From positions 1,736,001 to 1,800,000 of the forward strand of contig NZ_CP184360.1 of NCBI RefSeq assembly GCF_048595755.1: a stretch of 64,000 nt of DNA. Direction: 5' to 3'. Below are positions 7,157 through 15,448 of this stretch, piece by piece (position 1 is the stretch's first letter; every line of letters starts with the position of its first letter). A model generated the notes under the pieces. That model saw only the letters and a list, made by a program, of their open reading frames with translations. It searched no databases and was not told the origin of the DNA. Origin of the DNA: Luteococcus sp048595755 (lineage in GTDB: Bacteria; Actinomycetota; Actinomycetes; Propionibacteriales; Propionibacteriaceae). Position numbers and translations under genes: made by a program.

Positions 7157-8554
7157 ATGCCTCCCCTCATATCACTCCTGCTCGGAGTCCTGATCGTCCT
7201 GCTCATCACCGTGGCGACGGGCTACTTCGTCGCCCAGGAATTCGCCTTCATGGCGGTGGACCGGTCCCGACTGCAGTCACGCGCCCGCGCTGGTGACGAT
7301 CGGGCCAGCCGAACCCTGGACATCACCCGCCGCACCTCCTTCATGCTGTCGGGGGCCCAGCTGGGCATCACCGTTACCGGCCTGCTGGTCGGCTACGTGG
7401 CCGAACCGATGATCGGTGGCGGACTTTCGCAGCTGCTGGGCGGCGTGGGGGTGCCGCGTGCCGTCTCGGTGGGCGTTGGCGCGGTGATCGCGATGACGGT
7501 CTCCACCGTCGTGCAGATGGTCTTCGGGGAACTCTTCCCCAAGAACTACGCGATCGCGCGCCCCGACCAGGTCTCCGACCGGCTCGCCGGATCCACCAAG
7601 CTCTACCTGACCATCTTCGGGCCCATGATCACCGTCTTCGACAAGGCGGCCGAGCTGCTGCTGCGCGCGGTCAAGATCGAACCGGTGCACGACGTGGAGC
7701 ACGCCGCCAATGCCCGCGACATCCAGCACCTGGTGGAGGCCTCGCGCACGTCGGGAGACCTGCCGCCAGAACTGTCGCTGATGGTCGATCGCATTCTGGA
7801 CTTTCCCGAGGAGAACGTCGACCACGCCATGATTCCCCGCGCCCAGACGGCAACCCTGCGCCCGGAGACGACGGTTGCCGAGGCACGCGAGGCGATGCGC
7901 ACCGGGCACACCCGCTACCCGGTGATCGACGACGACAACGACATCCTGGGTGTCCTGGACCTGGTGGACCTGCTGGCCTGGCAGGGAGAACCCGAGACCT
8001 CGGTGCGTGAGCTGGTGCGTCCCGCCGTGGTGGTGCCCGAACTGATGAGCCTGCCCGACTGCCTGCGTGAACTCGACGAGGCAGGCCAGCAGCTGGCCTG
8101 CGTCATCGACGAGTACGGCGGCTTCACCGGCATCATCACCGTGGAGGACCTGGCCGAGGAGATCGTCGGCGAGCTGACCGACGAGCACGACCCCGACGAG
8201 CCCCACTATGTGCCGGTGCCCGACGACGGCATCTGGGTGATGGACGGAGACGTGCACACCGACGAGGTGGAACGCGCCCTGGGGATCGACCTGCCCGACG
8301 GTGACGCCGAGACCATCGGCGGCCTGGCCATCGCGCACCTGGGGTCACTGCCCGAGGACGGCGACGTGGTGCGCGTGCCGCTGCCCGACAACCTGGCCGA
8401 GGAGGGCCCGCGCACCCTGGACATCGAGGTGCTCGACCTGGAACGCCACGTCCCGGCGCGCGTCCGGCTCACCCTCAGCGGCGATCCGTCCACCTCCGGC
8501 GCCACCGCCGCGCCCCAGCCGAACACCACCGAGCATGAGGAGGAGATCCGATGA
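7157..8554 (+). CDS. CNNM/CBS-domain membrane protein (hemolysin C/CorC-type), first of a pair
   Basis: This 465-residue protein is a probable divalent-cation (Mg or Co) transporter or exporter. Residues 1-190 are the CNNM (DUF21) transmembrane domain, including QEFAFMAVDRSRLQ and a GELFPKNYAIARP motif typical of the family. Residues about 205-320 form two CBS repeats (MIPRAQTATLRPETTV; VIDEYGGFTGIITVEDLAEE). The last hundred residues are the CorC_HlyC domain. It overlaps the next homologue by 4 nt (ATGA). The old name hemolysin is historical. A TACCGT box lies 10 nt upstream of the ATG, with no Shine-Dalgarno sequence. Confidence 0.9.
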   Translation: MPPLISLLLGVLIVLLITVATGYFVAQEFAFMAVDRSRLQSRARAGDDRASRTLDITRRTSFMLSGAQLGITVTGLLVGYVAEPMIGGGLSQLLGGVGVPRAVSVGVGAVIAMTVSTVVQMVFGELFPKNYAIARPDQVSDRLAGSTKLYLTIFGPMITVFDKAAELLLRAVKIEPVHDVEHAANARDIQHLVEASRTSGDLPPELSLMVDRILDFPEENVDHAMIPRAQTATLRPETTVAEAREAMRTGHTRYPVIDDDNDILGVLDLVDLLAWQGEPETSVRELVRPAVVVPELMSLPDCLRELDEAGQQLACVIDEYGGFTGIITVEDLAEEIVGELTDEHDPDEPHYVPVPDDGIWVMDGDVHTDEVERALGIDLPDGDAETIGGLAIAHLGSLPEDGDVVRVPLPDNLAEEGPRTLDIEVLDLERHVPARVRLTLSGDPSTSGATAAPQPNTTEHEEEIR

Positions 8555-9555
8555 ACGGGCTCACCGTGACGCTGATCACCATCGCCATCATCGTGCTCAG
8601 CGCCTTCTTCGTGGCGGTGGAGTTCAGTCTGATCAACACCAAGCGGCACCGCCTGGAGGATGCAGCCGCCACCTCGGCCTCCGCGCGGGCCGCGCTGCGT
8701 TCGTCGTCCGAGCTGACCCTGCTGCTGGCCGGATCACAGCTGGGCATCACCATCTGCACCCTCGCCCTGGGCGCCATCACCAAGCCCGCCGTTCACCACG
8801 CGCTGGTGGGACCGATGGCGGCCCTGGGCCTGCCCAGCGCGATGGCCGACGTGATTGCCTTCGTGCTGGCGCTGGTGATCGTCACCTTCCTGCACCTGGT
8901 GGTGGGGGAGATGGCGCCCAAGTCGTGGGCCATCGCCCACCCCGAGAAGTCGGCGGTGATGCTGGCGGTGCCCATGCGCGGCTTCCTGTGGCTCACCCGA
9001 CCGCTGTTGCGGGCCCTGAACAACATGGCCAACTGGTGCGTGCGACGAGCCGGGGTGGAGCCGGTGGACGAGATGGACGAGGTGCAGGACCGCGACGGGC
9101 TGCGCTCGCTGGTGGCGCACTCCACCGACGTCGGAACCCTGGAGGAGTCCTACGGAGACTCGATCACCTATGCCCTGGACATGGGCACCCTCACCATGGG
9201 TTCGCTGATCGAGGGCCGCAAGAACACCCCCACCCAGGTGTCCTCGGGGGCCACCGTCGCCGAGGTACAGGCCGCCACGCTGGCCGCAGGCCACATGCGC
9301 GTGCTGCTCACCGAGGGGGAGCAGGTCACCGGCGTGGTCCACGTGCGCGACACGCTCGGTGAGCCGAACGATCGCCCGGTGGCAGACCTGGCGAACAGCC
9401 CCTATGTGGTGGACCGTCGCAAGCCCCTCCACCTGGCCTTCCACGAGATGCGTGAGAACGGCACCCAGCTGGCCGTGGTCACCGACAACGGTGCCTTCGC
9501 CGGAGTGGTGACGCTGGCCGACATCCTGCCGCGGCTCTTCCCCCGCGCCGCCTGA
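8551..9555 (+). CDS. CNNM/CBS-domain membrane protein, second of a pair
   Basis: This shorter paralogue of the upstream gene (334 residues) keeps the CNNM domain (AFFVAVEFSLINTKRHRLE; VVGEMAPKSWAIAHPEKS) and a CBS pair (SLIEGRKNTPTQV...; VTDNGAFAGVVTLADILPRL) but lacks the CorC_HlyC tail. The ATG overlaps the stop of the first gene, so the two are co-translated and could form a heterodimer. This tandem long-plus-short arrangement recurs in actinobacteria. Confidence 0.9.
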   Translation: MNGLTVTLITIAIIVLSAFFVAVEFSLINTKRHRLEDAAATSASARAALRSSSELTLLLAGSQLGITICTLALGAITKPAVHHALVGPMAALGLPSAMADVIAFVLALVIVTFLHLVVGEMAPKSWAIAHPEKSAVMLAVPMRGFLWLTRPLLRALNNMANWCVRRAGVEPVDEMDEVQDRDGLRSLVAHSTDVGTLEESYGDSITYALDMGTLTMGSLIEGRKNTPTQVSSGATVAEVQAATLAAGHMRVLLTEGEQVTGVVHVRDTLGEPNDRPVADLANSPYVVDRRKPLHLAFHEMRENGTQLAVVTDNGAFAGVVTLADILPRLFPRAA

Positions 9556-9700
9556 GGCCTCGACAGGCTCGGCCACCGTTCTCGGTCCCCGAGCGCAGAT
9601 TTCCGGTCCCCGAGCTTGTCGAGGGGTTCTCGTTCCCCGAGTGCACATTCCCGGTCCCCGAGCCTGTCGAGGGGTTCTCGTTCCCCGAGCCTGTCGAGGG
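9556..9700. repeat. intergenic CTCGACAGGCTCGG-type repeat cluster
   Basis: The space between two convergent genes holds one copy of CCTCGACAGGCTCGG and three of its complement-type form (CCCCGAGCYTGTCGAGG), separated by short TTCTCGTTCC spacers. Opposed copies can pair into hairpins. Related clusters occur at 26948-27056, 27990-28044, 35244-35356 and 55745-55856. Confidence 0.85.
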
Positions 9701-9701
9701 A

Positions 9702-10292
9702 TCAGCTCCAGATGCCGGAGCTTCCTCGTCGCCAGGACCCCACCAGGTGGGTATCGACGATGCCCACCGCCTCCATCAGCGCGAACATCGTCGTCGGGCC
9801 GACGTGCGCAAAACCGGCCTGCTTCAAGGCCTTGGACAGGGCCACCGATTCCGGTGACTGCGTGGGAACCTCGCTGGCCGTCCGTGGGGCCGGAGTCTGG
9901 CTCGGTTGGAAGGCCCAGATGAACTCGGCCAACCCGCCATGGTCACGCAGCGCGACGGTGGCCCGGGCATTGGTGATCGTGGCGTCGATCTTGCGGCGGT
10001 TGCGCACGATCCCGGCATCGGCCAGCAGGCGCTCCCGGTCCGCCTCGCCGAAGGCGGCCACGGCGTCGGGATCGAAGTTGGCGAAGGCCTCCCGGAAGTT
10101 CTCCCGCTTGCGCAGGATCGTCACCCAGCTCAAGCCCGACTGGAAGGCCTCCAGGCTCAACCGCTCGAACAGGCCACGCTCGTCGCGCACCGGCATGCCC
10201 CACTCGGTGTCGTAATAGGAGCGCAACAGCTCGTCCTGCGAGGCCCACAGCGGCCTGGCCCGTCCGTCGTCGCCGATGACCAGATCACCCAT
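9702..10292 (-). CDS. tag: DNA-3-methyladenine glycosylase I
   Basis: This base-excision repair enzyme, 196 residues, removes 3-methyladenine from DNA. The core signature is present: DTEWGMPVRDERGLFERLSLE, then FQSGLSWVTILRKRENFREAF, with the acidic Glu of LSLEAFQSGLSW. Odd point: the zinc-snap residues known from E. coli Tag (Cys and His near the N-terminus, His and Cys near the C-terminus) seem absent. ARPLWAS and SYYDTEW replace the usual C-x-W and YHD, and VDTHLVGSW keeps only one His. I chose the ATG at 10292 (MGDLVIGDD); an upstream ATG would add eight residues. Confidence 0.85.
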   Translation of the reverse strand: MGDLVIGDDGRARPLWASQDELLRSYYDTEWGMPVRDERGLFERLSLEAFQSGLSWVTILRKRENFREAFANFDPDAVAAFGEADRERLLADAGIVRNRRKIDATITNARATVALRDHGGLAEFIWAFQPSQTPAPRTASEVPTQSPESVALSKALKQAGFAHVGPTTMFALMEAVGIVDTHLVGSWRRGSSGIWS

Positions 10293-10363
10293 GGCTCCAT
10301 GGTGGCAGGCCGTCATGCAGGCGTGGCTGCCGGGGCCACGGCGCCCTGCCCAGTGGTGTTTGC

Positions 10364-11659
10364 TCAGTGATCCGCCGCGGCGCGGACGTTGGTGGCTGCC
10401 GGTGCCGTGCTGGCTGCCGCCTCGAGGTCGAGGGGGATGGGACGACTGCGGGCCCCGGTGATCGGGTCGTCGCCGTCGTGCTCGGCGAGCCAGCGCGGTG
10501 GAACGTAGGCGCAGGTGGGATCGGAGGCCAACAGGTCTCCCGTCACGGCGTAGGCATGCGACCGAGACCCACCACAGACCTGGTTGAAGGGGCACACCCC
10601 GCACTTGCCGTGGAAGGCGTCGGGGCGTCGCAGCGAGAGCATCACCGGCGAATTGCGGTAGATCCCGCGGAAGGATTCGGACTTCACGTTGCCGCAATGG
10701 TGGGGCAGGAATCCCGAGGGGTACACGTCGCCCACATGGTCGATGAAGACGAAGCCACGCCCGGAATTGGTGGCCAGTGGCGGCCGCGGGCGCCGATTCT
10801 CCAAGTCTGCGGGGGTCACCAACTCCAGCGTGCGGGCCATCAGCTGGTCATAGAGCGCGCCGTGGGGTGGGGCGTCGTCGGTGTCGCGCTGCATCGCCAC
10901 CCGCCGGTAGGCCTGTGCCTCGGTGGTCTTGATCGCGATGTAACCGCTGACGTCGTGGGCCCACTGCAGCACGTCCTCGTTCTCCTGCGCATCCAGCGCC
11001 TGCAGGGCCTGGCCGCGTCCGGTGGGCACCAGGAAGAACAGCGACCACAGGTGGGCACCCATCTGTTTGACCTGCACCATCAGGTCTGGCAGTTCGGTGA
11101 CGGTGCGGCGGGTGATCGTGGAGTTGATCTGCAGCCGGAATCCGGCCTCGTTCACCACCCGTGCGGCCGCCAGGGTGGCGTCATAGGTGCCGGAGAAGCC
11201 GCGGAAGGCATCGTGCAGTTCGGCGTGGGCGGCATCCAGTGACAAGGAGATCGCCTTGCCGCCCGCCGCACGCAGGCTCGCCAGCCGCTGGGCGGTGAAG
11301 TTCGCGGTGACCGAGGGTGACAAGGCCATCGACAGGCCCAGTCGGTTGCCGTGAGCCACCAATTCCTCCAGGTCGGTGCGTTCGAAGGGGTCTCCGCCGG
11401 TGAGGATCACGATGGGGGTCGGCTTGCCGAACTGGGCGATGTCGTCCAAGAGGGCCTTGCCCTGGCCGACGGTGAGCTGGTCGGGGTGGAAGCGTTGCTG
11501 GGCATCGGCCCGGCAGTGCGCGCAGGCCAGCTGGCAGGCCCGAGTCACCTCCCAGATCACGATGAAGGGTCGGTCGTCGGGGTCGTGGCGCAGCTCCCTG
11601 ACCGGGGATCGTCGGGTTCCGGTGCGGGGTGTCACGGCCGCGGAGGAGGAGTGGTTCAT
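10364..11659 (-). CDS. radical SAM/SPASM protein (TIGR04053-like)
   Basis: This 431-residue radical SAM enzyme has the cluster motif CQLACAHC (C42, C46, C49), the GGDPF glycine motif after strand 2, and a C-terminal SPASM region (HHCGNVKSESFRGIYRNSPV, then CGVCPFNQVCGG and a last Cys near DPTCAYVP) that would bind an auxiliary 4Fe-4S cluster. It resembles the heme-biosynthesis-like group AhbD/NirJ and TIGR04053. It lies 39 nt downstream of the RIC gene on the same strand, with AGGA before its ATG, so the two probably form an operon for iron-sulfur or nitric-oxide related metabolism. The substrate is unknown. Confidence 0.8.
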   Translation of the reverse strand: MNHSSSAAVTPRTGTRRSPVRELRHDPDDRPFIVIWEVTRACQLACAHCRADAQQRFHPDQLTVGQGKALLDDIAQFGKPTPIVILTGGDPFERTDLEELVAHGNRLGLSMALSPSVTANFTAQRLASLRAAGGKAISLSLDAAHAELHDAFRGFSGTYDATLAAARVVNEAGFRLQINSTITRRTVTELPDLMVQVKQMGAHLWSLFFLVPTGRGQALQALDAQENEDVLQWAHDVSGYIAIKTTEAQAYRRVAMQRDTDDAPPHGALYDQLMARTLELVTPADLENRRPRPPLATNSGRGFVFIDHVGDVYPSGFLPHHCGNVKSESFRGIYRNSPVMLSLRRPDAFHGKCGVCPFNQVCGGSRSHAYAVTGDLLASDPTCAYVPPRWLAEHDGDDPITGARSRPIPLDLEAAASTAPAATNVRAAADH

Positions 11660-11698
11660 GGGTTTCCTGCCAGCTGGAGGTGGTGGGTGGTGTGCCGG

Positions 11699-12409
11699 TC
11701 AGGCCTGCTGGGCGTTGATCCGCTGCTCCATCCGCAGCACCTGCGGGAAGAGCACGTTGTTCTCCTTGTGGATGTGCAGGTGCAGGTCTCGTTCCATCTC
11801 GTCCAGGCCCGTGAGCATGGCCCGGTAGGAATTGCAGGCGCCCTCGGGCGGGGTGAAGCCGTCGGTGAGCTCGCGCATCTCCTTGAACAGGTCACCGGCG
11901 ACGTCGTGCTCACTCATCATCTGGCGAATGGGATTCGCCAGGCTGCCAAAGGGGAAGGCGACCGGTGCCTGCGCCTTCTCGAGCTTGCTGATGGCCGGGA
12001 AGAGCACCCGCTCCTCCTTGGTGAGGTGTGGCTCCAGATCGGCGACGGCCGCGGTGTAAGCCTCGCGGACCCGTGCCAGCTCGGGATGCTTCTCGCCGTG
12101 CACCTGGAAGACCTTGTCCACCAGAGCCTGCAGCCGGGGCATCTCCTGCCACAGATAGGCGTGGTGGGTGTCGACGATGTCGTGGGCCAAGGCGGCATTG
12201 GCCAGTGGTTGGGCAGGCTGGTCGGCCGGGGCCTCGGGCAGGTCCAGCTCGTGGGCCAGGCGGTCGGCGTCGAGTCCGGCCGTCTCTGCGGCCTGGGCCA
12301 GGCTGCGCTGTCCGTTGCAGCAGTAGTCCAGACCGTACTGCTCCAGGATGCGGGCCCGGCGCATGTCCTGCGCGACGAGGTCTCCGAGGGTGGTGCTGGT
12401 GGCGATCAT
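11699..12409 (-). CDS. iron-sulfur cluster repair di-iron protein (RIC, ScdA/YtfE family)
   Basis: This 236-residue cytosolic protein repairs nitrosatively or oxidatively damaged Fe-S clusters. Residues 1-60 are the ScdA N-terminal (DUF542) domain with the CC motif in YGLDYCCNGQRSLAQA. The rest is a hemerythrin-like four-helix bundle with the metal ligands in DIVDTHHAYLW, KHPEL, HLTKEERVLFP, MSEHDVAGDLF and HLHIHKENNVLFP. I chose the start at MIATSTTLGDLV because AGGAG lies just before it. A promoter with an inverted repeat lies upstream (12463-12486). First gene of a likely operon with the radical SAM gene. Confidence 0.9.
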   Translation of the reverse strand: MIATSTTLGDLVAQDMRRARILEQYGLDYCCNGQRSLAQAAETAGLDADRLAHELDLPEAPADQPAQPLANAALAHDIVDTHHAYLWQEMPRLQALVDKVFQVHGEKHPELARVREAYTAAVADLEPHLTKEERVLFPAISKLEKAQAPVAFPFGSLANPIRQMMSEHDVAGDLFKEMRELTDGFTPPEGACNSYRAMLTGLDEMERDLHLHIHKENNVLFPQVLRMEQRINAQQA

Positions 12410-12462
12410 GACTCTCCTGGTCTGTGTCACGGCGGGGTGGGAGGGGTTCCTCCACACCGATC

Positions 12463-12486
12463 ACTATACAAGGAATAAACCGTGTA
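12463..12486 (-). promoter_or_regulatory. RIC operon promoter with inverted repeat
   Basis: On the minus strand TATAGT (12463-12468) is a good -10 box 54 nt before the RIC start. It touches an inverted repeat TACAAGG-N6-CCGTGTA (12467-12486, six of seven pairs). A dyad on the -10/spacer region suggests control by a redox or NO-responsive regulator (NsrR/Rrf2 or FNR/CRP class). The sequence does not say which. Confidence 0.45.
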
Positions 12487-12530
12487 AATAGGGCGGGGTG
12501 GTCGTTCATCCTCCCGTTGCCCGAAAGCCC

Positions 12531-12536
12531 TAGCCT
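12531..12536 (+). promoter_or_regulatory. -10 box of the APC permease, leaderless
   Basis: TAGCCT ends 7 nt before the ATG at 12544, and no Shine-Dalgarno sequence is present. This box sets the start used here. Confidence 0.55.
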
Positions 12537-12543
12537 GCCGCGC

Positions 12544-13788
12544 ATGACCAGTGCCGCACCCGCCCTTGCCCGTCGCCTCGGCCTCACCGACGCCGTCACG
12601 ATCGGCCTGGGCTCCATGCTCGGTGCGGGGGTCTTCGCCGCCTTCGTGCCGGCCGCCCGCGCCGCTGGCGAATGGCTGCTGGTCAGTCTGGCCATCGCCG
12701 CGGTGGTCGCCTTCTGCAATGCGACCAGCTCGGCCCAGCTGGCGGCCCGCTATCCGACCAGTGGCGGTACCTACTTCTACGGGCGCGAGGAGCTCGGTGA
12801 ATGGCCGGGCTTCCTGGCCGGCTGGTGCTTCGTGATCGGCAAGACCGCTTCGTGTGCCGCGATGGCACTCACCGCCGCCCACTACCTGGTGCCGCAGGCC
12901 TGGCAACGCCCCGCCGCCGCGCTGCTGGTCTGGGCGCTGGCGGCCGCCAACCTGCGAGGCATCACCCGCACCGCCAAGCTCACCCGTCTGCTGGCGGGGA
13001 TCGTCATCGTGGTGCTGGCGCTGGTGGTCGTGATCGGTTGGGCCTCCGATGCCCCCACAACCCCGGCAGAACCCCTGCACGCCGACGCCTTCGGTGTGCT
13101 GCAGGGGGCCGGGCTGCTCTTCTTCGCCTTCGCCGGTTACGCCCGCATCGCGACGATGGGTGAGGAGGTCACCGAGCCCGAGCGCACCATTCCCCGCGCC
13201 ATCGTGCTGGCACTGGGCATTGCACTGCTCATCTACCTGGCCGTCGCGCTCACCCTGTTGCACGTGCTGGGTGCCGGGGCCCTGGCCAGCAGCAACGCAC
13301 CCCTGGCCGCCGTCGTGCAGACGGTGGGGGCCTCCTGGGCGAGCCCGGCGGTCCGTTTCGGGGCCGGAGCTGCCGCGCTGGGGGCCCTGCTGAACCTGAT
13401 GACCGGCATCGGCCGCACCTCCTTGGCGATGGCTCGCGGGGGCGACCTGCCCCGAGCCCTGGCCACGATCGAGCCGAAGCACCAGGTGCCACGCACCGCC
13501 GAGCTGACGCTGGCAGTGGTGGTCACCGTCCTGGTGCTCACCACCGACCTGCGTGGGGCGATCGGCTTCTCGAGCTTCGGGGTCTTGCTCTACTACTTCG
13601 TCGCCAATACCGCTGCCTGGCACCAGAGCGAGGGGCGTCGCTATCCGCGAGCCCTGCAGGGATTGGGCATGGTGCTGTGCCTGGTGCTGGTGGCCACCCT
13701 GCCCTGGCGCTCGATCGCGGTGGGCCTGGCGGTGCTCGCGGTCGGAATCCTCGTGCGGCTGGCCCTCACCCGGCGCGCGAATACCTGA
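12544..13788 (+). CDS. APC-superfamily amino acid permease
   Basis: This 414-residue inner-membrane transporter has about 12 hydrophobic segments. The N-terminus has the family's first-helix motif (GLTDAVTIGLGSMLGAGVFAAF) and the TM2-3 region SSAQLAARYPTSGGTYFYGRE. The middle carries FFAFAGYARIATMGEEVTEP and a RTIPRAIVLALG loop. It probably imports or exchanges amino acids or amines by a LeuT-fold mechanism; the substrate is not predictable. It reads divergently from the RIC operon. Confidence 0.85.
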   Translation: MTSAAPALARRLGLTDAVTIGLGSMLGAGVFAAFVPAARAAGEWLLVSLAIAAVVAFCNATSSAQLAARYPTSGGTYFYGREELGEWPGFLAGWCFVIGKTASCAAMALTAAHYLVPQAWQRPAAALLVWALAAANLRGITRTAKLTRLLAGIVIVVLALVVVIGWASDAPTTPAEPLHADAFGVLQGAGLLFFAFAGYARIATMGEEVTEPERTIPRAIVLALGIALLIYLAVALTLLHVLGAGALASSNAPLAAVVQTVGASWASPAVRFGAGAAALGALLNLMTGIGRTSLAMARGGDLPRALATIEPKHQVPRTAELTLAVVVTVLVLTTDLRGAIGFSSFGVLLYYFVANTAAWHQSEGRRYPRALQGLGMVLCLVLVATLPWRSIAVGLAVLAVGILVRLALTRRANT

Positions 13789-13804
13789 CGACCCGTACGC
13801 AAAC

Positions 13805-13859
13805 AGAGAGATGGCGGCCCTTCATTGCCACTATGGCAATGAAGGGCCGCCAGCTCTCT
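13805..13859. terminator. bidirectional hairpin between convergent permeases
   Basis: A perfect 18-bp stem (13813-13830 with 13834-13851, 3-nt spacer) is extended by AGAGAG/CTCTCT outside a two-base mismatch. There is no T run. Its place between two convergent genes suggests a terminator for both. Confidence 0.6.
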
Positions 13860-13888
13860 AGTTGCAGCAGTACCCGGCCGGGAGGTGC

Positions 13889-15364
13889 TCAGTCGAGCGG
13901 GCGAACCTTCTTGGTGGGGTCGTACTTCTCGTAGGGCTCGTCCTGTTCGCCCTCGACGGTGTAGATGCCCGGGGTGTCCACCATGATGTTGGCGCCGCCG
14001 GCGGCATCGGAGAGGTACTTGGGGGCGATGGCCCTGGAGGCGTGCCACAGGATGACCGTGGCCAGGGTGCCCAGCGCGATGCCGCCCAGGGTGAAGTTCT
14101 CGGTGACGTGCAGAGACACGTCGCCCACGCCGATGATGATGCCCGCGGCGACCGGGACCAGGTTCACCGGATTGCCGAAGTCGACGTGGTTCTCCTTCCA
14201 GATCTTGGCGCCCAACAGGCCGATCATGCCGTAGAGCACCACGCAGATGCCGCCCAGCACGCCTCCCGGGGTCGCGGAGATGACCGCACCGAACTTGGGG
14301 GAGAAGCCGAAGCCGATCGCCACCAGCGCCGCCACCACATAGGCGGCGGTGGAGTAGACGCGGGTCGCGGCCATGACGCCGATGTTCTCGGCATAGGTGG
14401 TGGTGGGCCCCGCGCCAGCACCGGTGGCGATCATCGAGGTGACGCCGTCGGCCATGATCGCCCGGCCCATCGAGCCGTCCAGGTTCTTGTCGGTCATCTC
14501 TGCCACGGCCTTGACGTGCCCGGTGTTCTCGGCGATCAGCGCGATCACCACGGGCAGCGCCACCAAGATGTAGGCCAGGTGGAACTGGGGCAGGTGGAAG
14601 CCCAGCACATTGTTGGCGCCGCCATGGGTCCAGGTGGCCAGGTCGGTCATGGGAGGCAGGCCGAACCAGTCGGCCTCGTGCACCTTGCTCCAGTCGACGC
14701 GGTAGGCCTGCACCGGCTCACCGTCGACGACTCGGGTGACCGGACCGAAGGCCTGGTCGAAGACGGCGCTGAGCAGGTAGCCGAAGATCAACGAGAGGAA
14801 GATCGCGATGCGGCCCAGGAAGCCGCGCAGGCCCACTGACAGGAAGACCACCACCAGCATCACGATGAAGGCGGTCCACTGGTCTTGCGGCCAGTAGGTC
14901 TTGGCGACCACCGGGGCCAGGTTGAACCCGATCAGCATCACCACGGCGCCGGTCACCACCGGTGGCAGCACCCGGTGCACCATCCTCGCGCCGGCGATGT
15001 GGATCACCACGCCCACCAGGAAGAGCGCCAGGCCCACGGTGAGCAGCGCACCCGAGACGTGGGCCGGGTTGCCGCCCATGGTGTAGATGGCGGTGGCCAC
15101 GCCGACGAAGCTGGCCGAACTGCCCAGGTAGCTGGGCACCTGGTTCTTGGTGAGGAAGAGGAAGAGCAGGGTGGCGATGCCGCTCATCATCACCGCGAGC
15201 TGCGGGTTGAGCCCCATCAGCAGGGGGAAGACGAAGGTGGCGCCGAACATGGCCACCACGTGCTGCGCCCCCAGCCCGATGGTCTTGCCCCAGCTGAGGC
15301 GTTCGTCGGGTGCGACGACGGCACCGGGTTGCAGTTGGCCGTTGCCGTGCAGCTTCCAGATCAC
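13889..15364 (-). CDS. uracil-xanthine permease family protein
   Basis: This 491-residue nucleobase:cation symporter (NCS2/NAT family) has about 14 transmembrane segments. It begins GTG-ATC-TGG-AAG-CTG with AGGAG 6 nt upstream; the longer in-frame ATG (15403) is less likely. Family features include the PDERLSWGKTIGLGAQHVVAMFGATFVFPLL entry helix (residues about 17-45) and the ETTTYAEN-type substrate motif, here GPTTTYAENIGVMAATR. It probably imports uracil or xanthine. The neighbours give no regulatory clue. Confidence 0.85.
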   Translation of the reverse strand: MIWKLHGNGQLQPGAVVAPDERLSWGKTIGLGAQHVVAMFGATFVFPLLMGLNPQLAVMMSGIATLLFLFLTKNQVPSYLGSSASFVGVATAIYTMGGNPAHVSGALLTVGLALFLVGVVIHIAGARMVHRVLPPVVTGAVVMLIGFNLAPVVAKTYWPQDQWTAFIVMLVVVFLSVGLRGFLGRIAIFLSLIFGYLLSAVFDQAFGPVTRVVDGEPVQAYRVDWSKVHEADWFGLPPMTDLATWTHGGANNVLGFHLPQFHLAYILVALPVVIALIAENTGHVKAVAEMTDKNLDGSMGRAIMADGVTSMIATGAGAGPTTTYAENIGVMAATRVYSTAAYVVAALVAIGFGFSPKFGAVISATPGGVLGGICVVLYGMIGLLGAKIWKENHVDFGNPVNLVPVAAGIIIGVGDVSLHVTENFTLGGIALGTLATVILWHASRAIAPKYLSDAAGGANIMVDTPGIYTVEGEQDEPYEKYDPTKKVRPLD

Positions 15365-15448
15365 GCGAATCTCCTGTTCCGGACGCACTCGCGTCCGCCT
15401 CATTCTAGGGAGGCGGATGGGGCGCGGCGACGCTGCCGGCAGATCCGG

